A program made the position numbers and the translations under genes. Positions 1 to 12,131 of a stretch of 64,000 nucleotides of DNA are shown one piece after another (position 1 is the stretch's first letter; every line of letters starts with the position of its first letter). The DNA comes from Scedosporium boydii (taxonomy: Eukaryota; Ascomycota; Sordariomycetes; Microascales; Microascaceae), in NCBI GenBank assembly GCA_002221725.1, contig NJFT01000064.1, positions 124,001-188,000 of the forward strand. Reading direction: 5' to 3'. The notes beneath the pieces were generated by a model. The model saw nothing but the letters and a program-made list of their open reading frames with translations. It did not search any database and was not told the origin of the DNA.

Positions 1-11
1 TTGTGTTGGTG

Positions 12-83
12 AGTGGTGGGAGTGGTGGGAGTGGTAGGAGTGGTAGGAGTGGTGGGAGTGGTGGGAGTGGTGGGAGTGGTAAG
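12..83. repeat. 9-bp minisatellite, 8 copies
   Basis: Eight head-to-tail copies of a 9-bp unit AGTGGTGGG with variants AGTGGTAGG and AGTGGTAAG. One strand is G-rich. The window edge is 11 bp away, so the array may extend a little further left. Confidence 0.9.
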
Positions 84-936
84 ATGAAGTTGGAATTGGG
101 CGAATAATCAGATGCAACTTCCTTTGTTTACTTTGACACCAAACTAGGCCATTCCACACTGGAGGGTTGCTCCTTCTGTGTAAGTTGTCACTAGGTGTCA
201 TCAATTGACCACTTCCGAGAATAAGCCGAAAGTCCATCTTCACATACCCCCAGCTTGCCTCTTCTCCTTCTCCAAGGAAGAACAGAGGACCAGTTCAGTT
301 TCTCCTCTTCGAAAAAATCACAGCTCATACAAAAGTGGTTTCTTTCTCTTCCATTTTCGCGCCTCATTTCCCATTCTCATATTCAGTATTCTACACACCA
401 ACAACTTCATCCCTTTCAGAGCCACTAACCAGTACCTTCGAACTGCTAATCCTTCCAATGCTCTTACTGGATCCCCACGATCATCAATTCAGAAGAATTA
501 CCTCTACGATGATGGCCTATCAATTTATTTCAACTTCTCTTCGTCTATCATCAGCTCTCCACAGAGCATCCGCTCGTTTCAACCACCCTGGGTCCTTGGA
601 GAGACATCTTGAGCCTAGCTACCCCGCGACGCCACTCACGCGACAAAGACGCGCTAGACCCTTGGTTTCTGTTTCTGGCAGCTCCTCTTATCGATAAGAC
701 TCGTTAGTCACCAGCAGCTTTGACTCGACCCCTCCAAAACCTCGATCTTGACCAGCGACAGGGCGCATCCCCATCCTCCTCGACAACCTCGACAAAACAA
801 ACCCTCACAAACCACAGACTCTTTACCAGCCGAAAAGAAACCATGGACTTCTCCTCGTGAGACGTCCCAGCTACCTTCACAAGTAACTGGATAGGCATCT
901 CCGAGCCGTCCACTCGTCTAACCCTTCCTGGTCAGG
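84..936 (+). promoter_or_regulatory. GCN2 upstream region and leader
   Basis: No protein gene is visible here. From about 230 the + strand becomes pyrimidine-rich (many CTTCTCC and TCTTCC runs), as in fungal promoters and leaders. Two ATG-initiated upstream ORFs lie in it: 458-697 (79 codons plus stop) and 843-860 (MDFSS), the latter in a strong context (aaaccATGG). Transcription start is not known. Confidence 0.5.
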
Positions 937-3900
937 ATGGCGTGGAAGAAGCCGACAAACCAACCCAAGAAAAGCGACGCGGGCTTCCCTGGCTTGAAGA
1001 GCCACAGGGGAAGCACTACCAAGTACGAAGAGCTTCAACAGAATGAGTTGATTGCCCTTGATGCGATTTATGGCGAGGATTTCAAGCGATTGAAAGAGGC
1101 CCATTCGGCTTGGAAGGTTTGACTCACTCCTACTTCAATCTTTTCTTGTCTTTGATGTCTTCTTTTTTCGGACCGTGGCAGTCTTCTTGTGTGGCAGTGT
1201 TGATGGGTTGCTACTGAAATTTTACTCAAAGGCTTTGCTAACCCGCTCCTTCTCTAGAAATCGGAGCCCTCTTTCGATATCCGAATCAGCGCCTCCGACG
1301 AAGATTTTTCTTGTACCCTGCGAGTCGTCTTGACAGCGACCTACCCCAAATCTCCACCGCTCATTACACTTCTCGGTGACCTTCGAGATGCGACTCGATT
1401 CAAGATTGAAAAATTTCTTCAAGCAAAACCGAAGGAGCTCGCCTCAGAAGAGCAAGAAATGATGCATCCAATCATTGAGGGCATTCGAGAAATTCTCGAG
1501 GATGACGCGCAAGCGAAAGCGAGTGGCAGGCAGATATCCTTGGAAGAGGAACGCGCGCGCCACGAGGCTATGCTTGCGCGTCAAGCCCAGGAGGAGAAAG
1601 AAGAGCTAAAGAGGAAAGATTTGGAGAAGAGCAGAGAAGAGCAACGCGCAATGGCTGGCGCTGTGCAGGAAGAACTGAGGCGTCATGAAGAGGCGGCCAG
1701 GGCATATGAGAAAAGTCAAGGCCGCCGTGCGAGTGAGGCTTTGGTCGACGCGGATGCTTCAAAGCCCGACAAGGACGACAACATCATCATGTTCGACAGA
1801 ATTTGCCGAGTAGTCGACATATCGGGCAAGGAATTCAGCTTCACCACAGTTGAGTGCGGCTCGGTTTTCGGATCCGGACCTTTGTCTGCGGTCCACCATT
1901 GTCTCCCGAGTGTTTCCAAGGCTTCGTCATGCCCCCCACTCGCTCTAAAGAAGACGGTTCTTCGATTCCCAACGAACCAAGGCGAGAGTGTGAGGAATCA
2001 GATGATCGCATTGGAAGGAAAGCTCACTATGCTTCAGAGCATACACCACCGCCATTTAGTCGACGTTGTCGGCTTTATGATCCACGAGGAGCTTGCCGTG
2101 GAAAAGAATTTCCTACATAGGTTCTGGACCGTGCAAGTTCTAAACCAGAAAGCCCAGATGACTTCTCTCGAAGGCTTCCTGGATATTTGCGATCGTCTCC
2201 ACATCTCCAAGGTACGCTCATTCGCACGAGACTTGCTTGATGCCATGGCCTGTCTTCATAATCATGGTATAATCCACCATGATGTGCACCCACGGAACGT
2301 GCTCATCTTCAAGGAGAGTACCGGCGAGGCCACCCAGACTGTTGCGAAGCTTTCGGATGCTGTTTACCAGCACATGTTGTACGACATTGCCAAGATGAGT
2401 GATTCGGAGATGAAATTCACCTCTTCTCGATCCAACTTTTGGCTTGCCCCTGAAACAACCGCCGAAGATAGCAAGGATCAGTACACCCACAAGACGGATA
2501 TCTGGGATCTCGGCGTAATCATCATGCAGATGATGTTCGGATTCGACATCGTCCAGCAGTTTAGCTCGCCATATGCCTTCATGAAGGCACATAGCCTGTC
2601 CACGCCACTCAAGGAAATGATGGTAGGCTTCTTTGATCCAGACCCCAAGCGCCGTCCCAAGGCCTTTGATTTAGGCTGCACCGAGTTTCTTACGACCGAT
2701 GCCCCGATCTTCGCCGTCGGAACCCTTGTATCCCAAAGGAGCCGGCTACAGTCGTTTACCAGCTCGGTCCAGCAGTTGCCCTCTCGCCTCGGACTCGACG
2801 GCACGAAGGAGGGTCGCTATACCGGCCGATACGAGGCTGAATTTATCGAGGAGGGTCGCCTTGGAAAAGGCGGCTTCGGTCAGGTGGTAAAGGCCCGGAA
2901 AAAGCTCGACGGAGGTGTTTTTGCCATCAAGATCATCCGCGTCAGCACAAGATCCACATTGACGGAGGTTCTAAAGGAGGTGGCTTTGATTTCTAAGCTC
3001 AACCATCCTGCAGTAGTCCGGTATTATGACGCTTGGGTTGACACGGTTACAGATTCGTCTGCAATCACCACAGACGACGAAGATGACGATGATACCGACA
3101 GTACGGAGGTTACAGAGTCGGGACAGGGCCCCGTTACAGCCAGTGGCGGACTCGATTTCATCTCTTCTACCGGATATCCTGGAATTGAGATTGAGTTCGG
3201 GTACGACTCAGGCGAGGGTGCCGATGAAGATGTCGGAACAAATGGCCGCAGTGGCAGTAGCCAGACCCTAGATGTTGGTGAGACGGAAGAAGACACACAG
3301 GAGGAAGATCAGTCCTCCACGTCGCATAACCAGCTCCAGCGAACTCACTCTCAAGCCAAAGTTCAACGGATTCTTTACATTTCCATGGAATACTGTGACC
3401 GGCGGACACTACGAGACCTGATTAAAGGCGGTCTGTATAAGGATACACCCGAGATCTGGAGGCTTCTCCGTCAGATTCTATCCGGTCTTCGTCATATCCA
3501 CAGCTTAAGCATCGTACACCGCGACTTGAAACCGGAAAACATTCTCATTACCCAGGGCCTTAAGGGGGAAGATTGCGTCAAAATCGCCGATTTTGGCCTG
3601 GCAACCATGGGACAGTTTATGTCCACTAAGCCTGGTGCATCGTCCTCGGATCCAGACCAAATAACGAGAAGCCTGGGTACGAAGTTGTATACCGCGCCAG
3701 AAGTCCGCTCAACAGCCTCTGGGGCGTACAGCTCCAAGGTTGATGTAAGTCATCTTGTCATCTTGCTACCCTCAATGCAAACCTGTCTGCTTTCACAAAT
3801 GATTCAATTTTTCAATGACGGCAAAATGAACATAGACTAACATTTTTGGTCGGGCAGATGTTCTCCCTCGGTGTCATCCTCTTTGAAATGTGCTACCATC

Positions 3901-6158
3901 CAATGCTCGGGATGGAACGAGTCCTCGTATTGGAAGGACTGAGGCGACCGGACCGAGTTCTTCCCCCGGATTTCAAGCCCGGTGATCGGAACCAAACGGA
4001 AATCATACTTTCCCTCGTAGAGCATAATCCAGAGGACAGACCTGACAGTGCAACGCTGCTCAGGAGCGCCAAGATCCCTATCGATGGCGAAGAGGAAATT
4101 ACCAAGAGCATCTTGGCAGGTGGCGTCGAACCCGACTCTCCCTATTATCGAGAAATCCTAGCTACTTTCTTTTCGGGTTTCGCAGGGAAAGCGCGGGACT
4201 ACGCGTGGGATATCGAGATGCCTGGTCCGGCAGTGATGAAGAAGATTATGACGGACGATCTCGCCCTCCAAGCCCAGATCAAGGAGAACCTGGAAACGGT
4301 TTTTCGTCGTCACGGCGGTTTGGCCATTAACCGCAGCCATGTCTACCCCAGATCTCGCCATTACGGGGACAACGTGGTCAAGCTCCTCAACGCCGACGGG
4401 ACGGTGCTACAGCTCCCATACGATTTGACTATGGGACTGGCTAGATTGCTAGCAAAACACCCCGAAACCGTACCGGCCGACAAAGTCTACTCATTCGGTC
4501 CAGTCTTCCGAGCCTCGAAGGGTATGGGCCAGCCGGTGGCTTTCGGGGAGGTGGACTTTGACATTGTCTCTTCGGATGCACGGGAGCTGTCGATTAAGGA
4601 GGCAGAGCTACTAAAAGTCCTGGACGAGACTATCCACACGCTTCCACCCACCGTAGCGAGCAAGATGACCTTTTGGATCGGACACTCCAATCTCCTCCAC
4701 GCCATCTTTGACTTTTGCAAGGTCGACCGGTCTCTTCGACGGAAGACGGCCGACATCATTAGTAAGTTGCATATCCATGGATGTACGTGGCAAAAGATAC
4801 GACAGGAACTTCGATCCGAAGAGGTTGGCGTGTCGGCGACGAGCGTCAACGAACTAGAGAAGTTTGATTTTAAGGGTATGTCTCTCTCTTGCTCTCTTCC
4901 CCCCCGCCTAGCTTTTGTCGTTCTTTGCTAACAAAAGCGAGCAGGCCCGCCCAGTGAAACCTTTTCCAAACTGAAGGATATGTTCAAAGGATCAGATCTG
5001 TACTCTAGAGTCGCCACTACCATTGGCCGCCTTGAGGAGGTTGTGGAATATACAAACAGAATGGCAGTGAAGACAACAATCGAATTCAAACCGCTCTGCA
5101 GCATCCGAGAAAGCTTCTACTCGGGCGGAATTCTCTTCACGTGCACATTCCGCGGGAAGGCTAAGGAAGTATTCGCCGCGGGTGGTCGATATGACAGCCT
5201 TATTAAGGAATTCCGCCTGAATGTCGGCGACCGTGAACAGGAGGGTCGGCGAGCCGTTGGATTCTCGTTCTCGTGGCATTCGTTTGTCCATCTTTTCAAG
5301 TCAGGATCGTCATCCTCGGCATCGCAGAAAAGGCCGGAACAGGAGGCATTGCAAGCAGGGCGGGTAAGTGATAGATATCCTTTCAACCCTCGGATCCTCG
5401 TCCCCGGAATACTTTTGCTAATACCTACCACGTAGCTTGATGTACTTGTCACCAGCACGGACGATTCTCTACGACGAACCATTGGAGTTGAGATCCTCGG
5501 AACACTTTGGGATAATGGATTCACGGCCGAGCTCGCTAATAGCTCCGGCTCGACAGACGTGCTTCTTTTCAACGTCAAAGACGACGACTACTCGTGGGTG
5601 GTAGTTGTGAAGCCTGATAAGAGCTTAAGAGTGAAGACGATGAAACGGAATGATATTCCCGACGAGGAAATGCCTACAAACCACCTCCTCACGTGGCTTC
5701 ACAGCAAAGTCCAGGAACGTGACTCACTGGTCTCACGGTCGAGGATTTCAGTTCAACGAGAGCAAAGCGGCCCCCTGGCACGGCGTGCGCATGGCGGTCA
5801 GGAGGTCTCGGTGCTTGTAACCCACCAAAAGAACAAGAAAATGATGCGGCAGTCCGTTATCGACCAAGCTCAGTCGAGCGCGGCGGGATTTCTGGACGCC
5901 CTCACAAGCGGCCCGATTCTCGGTGTCGAAACGTCGGACGGCGCTCTGACGCTCATCCAGAGCACCCCTCTCTCGAGCGTCGATGGCTGGAAGAAGTTGG
6001 AGCAGGCAGCAGGCTCCGGAGGCAAGGGATACGTTAGGCAGATCCACGAGGAACTGAGCACGTGGAGGGCGGAGTGCGAGGAGGAGAAGCGATCGAGACA
6101 TTGCTTTATCTACAACTTTCGAACAGGGAAGATTATCTACTTTGACTTGGCGATCTAG
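937..6158 (+). CDS. GCN2: eIF2-alpha kinase GCN2 (cpc-3 in Neurospora)
   Basis: Phosphorylates eIF2-alpha when uncharged tRNA accumulates, lowering general translation and inducing the Gcn4/CPC-1 amino-acid response; acts on ribosomes with Gcn1/Gcn20. Exons: 937-1116, 1258-3744, 3858-4875, 4945-5363, 5436-6158; 1608 aa, a normal GCN2 length. Domain order is diagnostic: RWD (about 36-165), charged linker, pseudokinase (about 240-540, with HHDVHPRN in place of HRDLKPEN), active kinase (about 583-961; glycine loop GKGGFG, AIK lysine, [11 protein letters not shown], and the acidic insert typical of eIF2 kinases), histidyl-tRNA synthetase-like domain (about 1030-1360), and a C-terminal ribosome/dimerisation domain. 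The start is the ATG at 937, in frame with the RWD after splicing of the 141-nt first intron. The leader carries upstream ORFs. Confidence 0.96.
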
Positions 6159-7503
6159 ATCCTCTACGGAGAAAGATACCTCAGCCAGCTGGCGTTGGTA
6201 ATCTTAGTCGGCCTCATTGCGATGCAGGCTCCGGTTTAGTAGCCGGATTTCCCCGGTCAGAATCTCCACTCTTAACTCCTTGATTTTCAGGTGGAATGGA
6301 AGAGATATATGCGCATTATTATTATACCCAGAAATGACAACAATGAATCAGGTTGCCTCTTCGGAATATGGCTCTTCATAAACAGAAGTGAGTAATCGTG
6401 TTTGTAGATGATTGAGTAAGGGACGGCGGGCACAAAGTCGAGTCATTTGCTCAAGGCTCTCCGGCCCGTACCGATCCTCGTCTCGAAGGATTTTTAACTC
6501 TCGTTGCGAAAAGTATATGTCGCAGCTTCGATGTATCTTGCCTGTGGTGCGGTGGCAAGGACGGAGAAGACCGGTGGGTTCGGTGTCTCTTGGGGCAAAT
6601 GGATTTAAAGTACTTCGGTACTTTGTTTGTACTTTGGGACGCAGTCCACCGCAGTCCACCGCAGCCGTACGCCACCGCCCAGAGAAAGACGAGCTGGAAC
6701 GAGGAAATGACGCCAAAGTCGTTTTTCGTACAGTGACCGGATCCGCCATCTTTAGCGTAGGCACCACCATGCGACAAATGGTGAAAACATGGTACTAGGT
6801 ACAAACTAGTACAGAATCCAGAGAGTGGACTGTCTCCAGGCCTCCTGGACAAGTCAGTGGACTCAGTACCCCGGACCTGGACGGCCCAACCGGTCGGGAA
6901 CAGCGGCGCCTAATCTGCAACATCTGCAAGCCGGAAAGGGAATGAGGCACTTGGCTCTTCAAAGTTTCTGCCTTGAGTCAGCCGTTTGTATTCTCTCCCA
7001 GTTTCTTGTCAATCTTACTTTGGTTCGAACTCCCGATGAAGGTTCTTTGATTCTTCTATTCTCTTTCTCTCCTTTTTTCCTCCCCCTCAGACCATCTTTT
7101 TGGTGTGTTCTATCCTGAGTTTTATTGGCATCGTGCAGCAGCTTGGGCTTCTTTTCCTCCTTGGACCATTTGGGCATCTCGTGATCTTAATCTGGAACCC
7201 CGCTGTCACAAGGGGGAAAGTGTCGTTCCTTCTTTAAACCTGACCTCCTGGAATCAGTCACCCTGCCTCCTTCCCTCAGTTTGACCTTGATAGATCTAAA
7301 GTCAAGTTCTGTGATTATTCATACACAAACATCGAAGACGAGTCTGGGGAAAAGGATCCTCCCTCCTCCACAATAAGGAAGAAATCCTGATTTCTTTATC
7401 CAAACCAGCTCTTTGGTGCACAAATACCGCCAGCTTGGGATTCCGTGTTACAGGCACCACCCTAACTCTCCTTTGTGCAACCTTGATTCGACGGCAATTG
7501 AAG
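6159..7503. other. Intergenic: GCN2 3' end and CDC34 promoter
   Basis: No gene seen. It holds the 3' UTR of GCN2, a 10-bp direct duplication (GCAGTCCACC at 6642-6661), a GTACTTCGGTAC near-palindrome at 6610-6621, and a mixed pyrimidine-rich leader before the ATG at 7504. ORFs of up to about 140 codons here have no recognisable composition. Confidence 0.6.
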
Positions 7504-8387
7504 ATGGCTGAGAAGCGTCTTATGAGTGAGCTCCAGGCTCTACAGAAGGAGAAATGGGTTTATATTGAGGTAAGTAATTTGCTCCCAACTCACCAAGTGC
7601 ACAGGTAGCAACGAAATGAGCCTACCCTCTCGTCTGCCTTTCTCTCTATCTGCCTGCCTGCCTGGCCTTTAGATATGACATAGATAACTTACAATTGCTG
7701 TCTTCAGGTGAATGAGGCAGACATCAAGAAATGGGATGTCGGCCTTATGGTTGTGAATCCCGACAGTGTCTTCTCTGGTGCCTATTTGAAGGTAATTGAT
7801 TCCATACTCTCCTCCCTACCTCCCTGCTAGCAAGTTCTATATGCTAATCTCTAGCCTTGAAACTCTCCCAGGCTGAGATGACGTTCCCCTCCGACTACCC
7901 CTACCGACCTCCCACGTTTCGATTTACGAAGCCGATCGTCTACCATCCCAATGTGTACCCGGATGGCAGGCTTTGCATCTCGATCCTCCACGCCCCTGGC
8001 GAAGATGAGATGTCGGGAGAGCAAGCCTCCGAGCGCTGGTCCCCCCTCCAGGGTGCCGAGTCCGTCCTCCGATCGGTCCTCTTGCTCCTCGACGACCCCG
8101 AGATCAATTCTCCCGCCAACGTCGACGCATCCGTGACCTACCGTGACAAGCGTGTCGAATACAACACCCGAGCCCGCCAGGTCGCCGAGCAATCCCGCGC
8201 CGGCATCCCCGTTGGCGTCGACTTCCCCACCAGCGAGGAGCTCGCAGCCCCTCCTGCTAAGAGCGGACTGGACGATGACGATTTTATGAACGAAACGGAC
8301 GAGGAGAGCATCGGTGGCAGCGATAGCGATAGCGACATCGACATGGACGATTTCGATGAGGATTTCGACGAAGAGGACGATGACTAG
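7504..8387 (+). CDS. CDC34: Ubiquitin-conjugating enzyme E2, Cdc34/Ubc3 type
   Basis: Transfers ubiquitin from E1 to substrates with SCF ligases. Exons: 7504-7569, 7708-7791, 7872-8387; 221 aa. The UBC fold covers about residues 5-170, with the HPN motif and active-site Cys85 in DGRLCISIL. After the cysteine comes the acidic loop insertion (HAPGEDEMSGEQ) that separates Cdc34/Ubc7-type E2s from others. The C-terminal tail (about 190-221) is almost entirely D/E/S, as in Cdc34, where an acidic tail docks to the cullin basic canyon. That tail favours Cdc34 over Ubc7. The first intron is 138 nt, the second 80 nt. The stop TAG is followed at once by an in-frame ATG opening another 107 codons, treated here as 3' UTR. 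Confidence 0.93.
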
Positions 8388-9893
8388 ATGGCCATCGCTC
8401 CCATCGCTCCTTGGGTCGCTCGTTTGTCGCGCCTTCGCCGTTTGGCGGATAACCTTGTCAGCCGCACCGCGTATTTCCCCGTGGGCGTCCAGTGCGTCGA
8501 GTGCCTGTCCATGAGGCCGGACTTCGCCCTACTTCGTCAGGAGTTTTGCCGGTTCGTCACAGAACTCCCCATCAAGCATTTCGGCCGTCCTCCCTTTCGG
8601 GACATTGGGTTTATATATGGCACTATCCATGAACTTGACGAGGAGCACTTTTCGGCAACCCTTCCTCTTACCCGTCGGTGGTCAGCTCGTGGAGGACCTC
8701 TGAGGGGATGAGACGGGTTATTTTTTTTTATGTTTATTTCCTCTCCTCTTTTTGTTTTTCGCCTTTTTCTTTGTTCATGTTCTCATCAAGACGCATAGCG
8801 CGGCGAGGGAAGGCGGCTGTTTTGTTGTTTTCTTTCCCTTTCATGTTCTTTATGAAGTACATGATCTCTAGAGGCGTTTTAGTGTATAACCCCCCGGTTG
8901 AATGGTCGTTTATTCTCATTTCAATATCTTGCCCCATGGATATTCTTGCCTGTGTTTTGTTCATGTCCTTTTCTCCCTGATGGAGTGTAGGTTACAGATA
9001 TGTTTAATAATTTGCGATAGATAAAAGGTAAAAAGAAAGTATAGAGCCATGAGTGCTTTTCAGATACCTTAACTGTTCTTGTGTAAGATACCAGCATCTA
9101 TCTGGTATTATAAAAACAACATTGAACTTGAATATTCTATTTGAAGCTTGGAAAAGGCAACTGAGGCCAGTTTGAAATTGAGAATGTGAAAGTTGATCAA
9201 TTGATGACAATGGAACTTGGAAGTACTCCTTAGCACAATACACAGCAGAATGGTACATTGTGCTCAGAATCAGATTATCACCTAGCACCCCTGCAGCCTC
9301 TGTCTGGTCCAAGCTTGGAGCCTAGCATTGATCATTGATCATTGATCAGTGTAGCACTATAACACTTCAATGTTCTTCCTAAGGCTCAGCCAACTTTATC
9401 TACGTAGTGCTGCTGACGTCGGCAAGCTTCCAAGTCAGATCCACAGCTCATATCACTGCCCACAACGACCTGACTGAATCCTTAATTGTCCTTTATAGTC
9501 TTTACTCTCTTGCCAACCATCTTGCGATACAATATCCTACAATACAGTCTGATACCCACGAGCTAGATGTTTCTACTCCGCCGATAGAGAGTGCCACTTC
9601 AAACTATATAGTCCACCTTGCCAGAGGAAACCACCTCCTCCAAACCTCCCCACCTCCCCCCCGTCCTCGAACCTCGACGCGAACCAAACCCACCCCTCAT
9701 TTCGGGTATTTTGGACGGCCTCTTCGCCTTCTGCTCGTTCTCAACCTCTGCCACCCGTCCTTCCATCGATTCTCCATCCTCGATTCGATCCAAGCAAGCG
9801 GAACGAGATCGATCAGGCATAATTCTCTCCAGGCGCGGGCGGAAGGGAGTGTGTCATATCGAAGGCATCAATTGATACTTCCCCGCGGCCAAG
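8388..9893. other. Intergenic: CDC34 3' UTR and UIM gene promoter
   Basis: The first ~320 nt stay GC-rich and open in the CDC34 frame (8388-8711). After about 8715 the sequence becomes T-rich, then AT-rich with ATTGATCA repeats at 9193-9205 and 9327-9348. From about 9600 it is C-rich, the probable leader of the next gene. No gene is called. Confidence 0.5.
9327..9348. repeat. (ATTGATC)3 short tandem repeat
   Basis: Three tandem ATTGATC units ending in ATTGATCA; each unit contains the palindrome TGATCA. The same word recurs in other intergenic stretches of the window. Confidence 0.8.
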
Positions 9894-12086
9894 ATGTCGC
9901 GCGAGCCGAGCGATGAGGAGATCCAGTCTTTCTTGGAGTTCGCAGGCCTTGGCGAGAGCGACAGGCCCCTTGCCACTCGAGCCCTCAGAGTACGTGCAAC
10001 ATGCAAGCCCCATGCTTTCAAGGTGCGGGCAGGGATAGGCCTCTGCTTTTCTTGCCCTCCCCTGGACAGCTTTGAAAGGACAGCGAGTTTTCTAGAGCAT
10101 TGCGCTAACGTGGGTGTGTTGTTACAGCAATCCAATGCCGACGCCAACCAATTAATAGCGGAATTCTACGATGATGAGGTGGCGGTTCGTATTCCCTGTT
10201 GGCCAATACGCGGAGCGAGCCTCTGGAGCGGCGCGAGAAGGACCTGACCCCGATGCGCCTGGTGGGAATCAACGATCGTTGCGGACTCCAGTCTGACTAA
10301 CGTCTACGCATGCAGTTTCGAAAGAAATACTCGTGGGATGAAAGCGCGTTCACAGCGGACCGGGACGGCTCGGAGGGCCCAATATGTATGGACGACTTGC
10401 ACCTTCTTGAAAATCTCTTGTTTATCCTCCTAGACACGTGTGGGCGCGAAGACTGACAAGAGGCCTCATCCAGCTTTCCACATCGAATCCGCCCCCGACC
10501 ACGGCAGCGGACCTCAGATTCTCCACGGAGTCGTTCCAGGACAGGATACACCCTATTACAGCGGAGCCGCACTTTCACGCCCCCCTACCCCAACGAAGCG
10601 ACGTTCACCACTTGGTAGGGCAATAGATTTGACTGTGGCATCTCTGCCCGGTAACTGGCTCTCTCTCCTCGGCCACCCCTGTTTACCCAAGTCATTTTTT
10701 TGGCGTATTTTTACCCCTTTACTAACTATCCGGAGTAGGTCCTACTGCTGCAGACGACGAAGACGAGGATTTCAGACGAGCTCTTATGGAGTCCGCTACG
10801 GAGGCTGGACTCAAAGCACCACCTCAGGTCTCGGGAGTCATGGGCGATTACGAGCGACCTACGTTCGGCCCGGCGAATAGAGAAGAGTACGACGAATCGC
10901 AGTGGGCTATTGTCCGCCCAGACAATGTCTCGGGAAGCACGCCTACGCCCACTAGCGTGTATGCCTCGGCGCGCAAGAGAGATTTGAACACGCCCGCTCT
11001 CCTACTCAACGATGCCACCACTGCGGATCACCGGATAGGCTCAATTCTTACTATTCTCCATGAGATTCCGCTTGCTCGAAACACCCTTCTAGAAGTCGGC
11101 CCTCCTGCTACAAGCTACGGCCATAACAGCGAGTGGTGGGCCGGCAAACCTATACTGCCGCCTCACATTCTCGCGCGGATGCAGACATCAGGCGACGATG
11201 GCATGCCCGATTTGCCCGAGGTTGTCGCCTTTAACCACGAGGTTCATCGCCTCATGAGCTTTCTGGACTCCTCCGAGCGCAGCTTTGGCTCTACTTCCGT
11301 CTTGTCCGAGTTGGTAGTTAACTCGTGGGACTACGACGAAGCACTCTTCGCCAACCTAATTGAGAATTACGGTGCTGATTGCATTAAGCCGATCACGCAT
11401 GACGCCTGCAATTTCCAAATCGGACCCGCCGGTCGTCTCCCCACAGAGGACGACCGCCAAGTCAACCCCGTCAACTACCTCAGGCTCGGCCTGACGGAGG
11501 ATACCTACAACCGTGTCAAGACGATCTACGACGTCTGGGACTATGAACTGTGGCGCCCGGCGCTTGTGGACGAGCTTGACACGCCCCTGGAGAAGATTTC
11601 CATGACCCTCTTCGTTGAGATGAGAGAGGTCCTCGTCGTCTCCGTAACGGACCCGTTCCGATCCTCCAAATTCGAAATCCCCGATACCTTCAGCCCGCAG
11701 CGCTACCTCTGGGCGCGCAGAAAAGAAGCCATCGGCCTCCAGTGGATGCGGCGCCGCGCCAAGGCCAAGCGCGACGAGGTCGAGAAGAGGGAATCGCCCC
11801 CCGATCAGCCTTCGATCCAGGATCGCCTCAAGAGCCTCGCGGCCGAGGCGAAGCGCGCGGAGATCCTGATGAAGTATGCGGAGACGAGCGCGCGGTTCAG
11901 GGCGTTTGAGCAGTCCGGGTATGATCGGAAGACGTATCCTAATGGGGCGGCGGATGCGCCTTGTGATTTTACGGCTGAGGAGGAGGAGAGGCATGAGGGG
12001 TTGAGGAAGATTGGTGAGGAGATGAATCGGCAGATGGAGAAGCTCCAGAAGGAAATCGAGGGTGAGTCTTCTCTCTCACTACGAAT

Positions 12087-12131
<45 letters not shown>

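Noticed and set aside
205..697. Coding exon upstream of GCN2
   Set aside because: The longer frame starts with TTG; composition is leader-like and GCN2 is complete from 937. Only the ATG frame at 458 was kept as a possible uORF.
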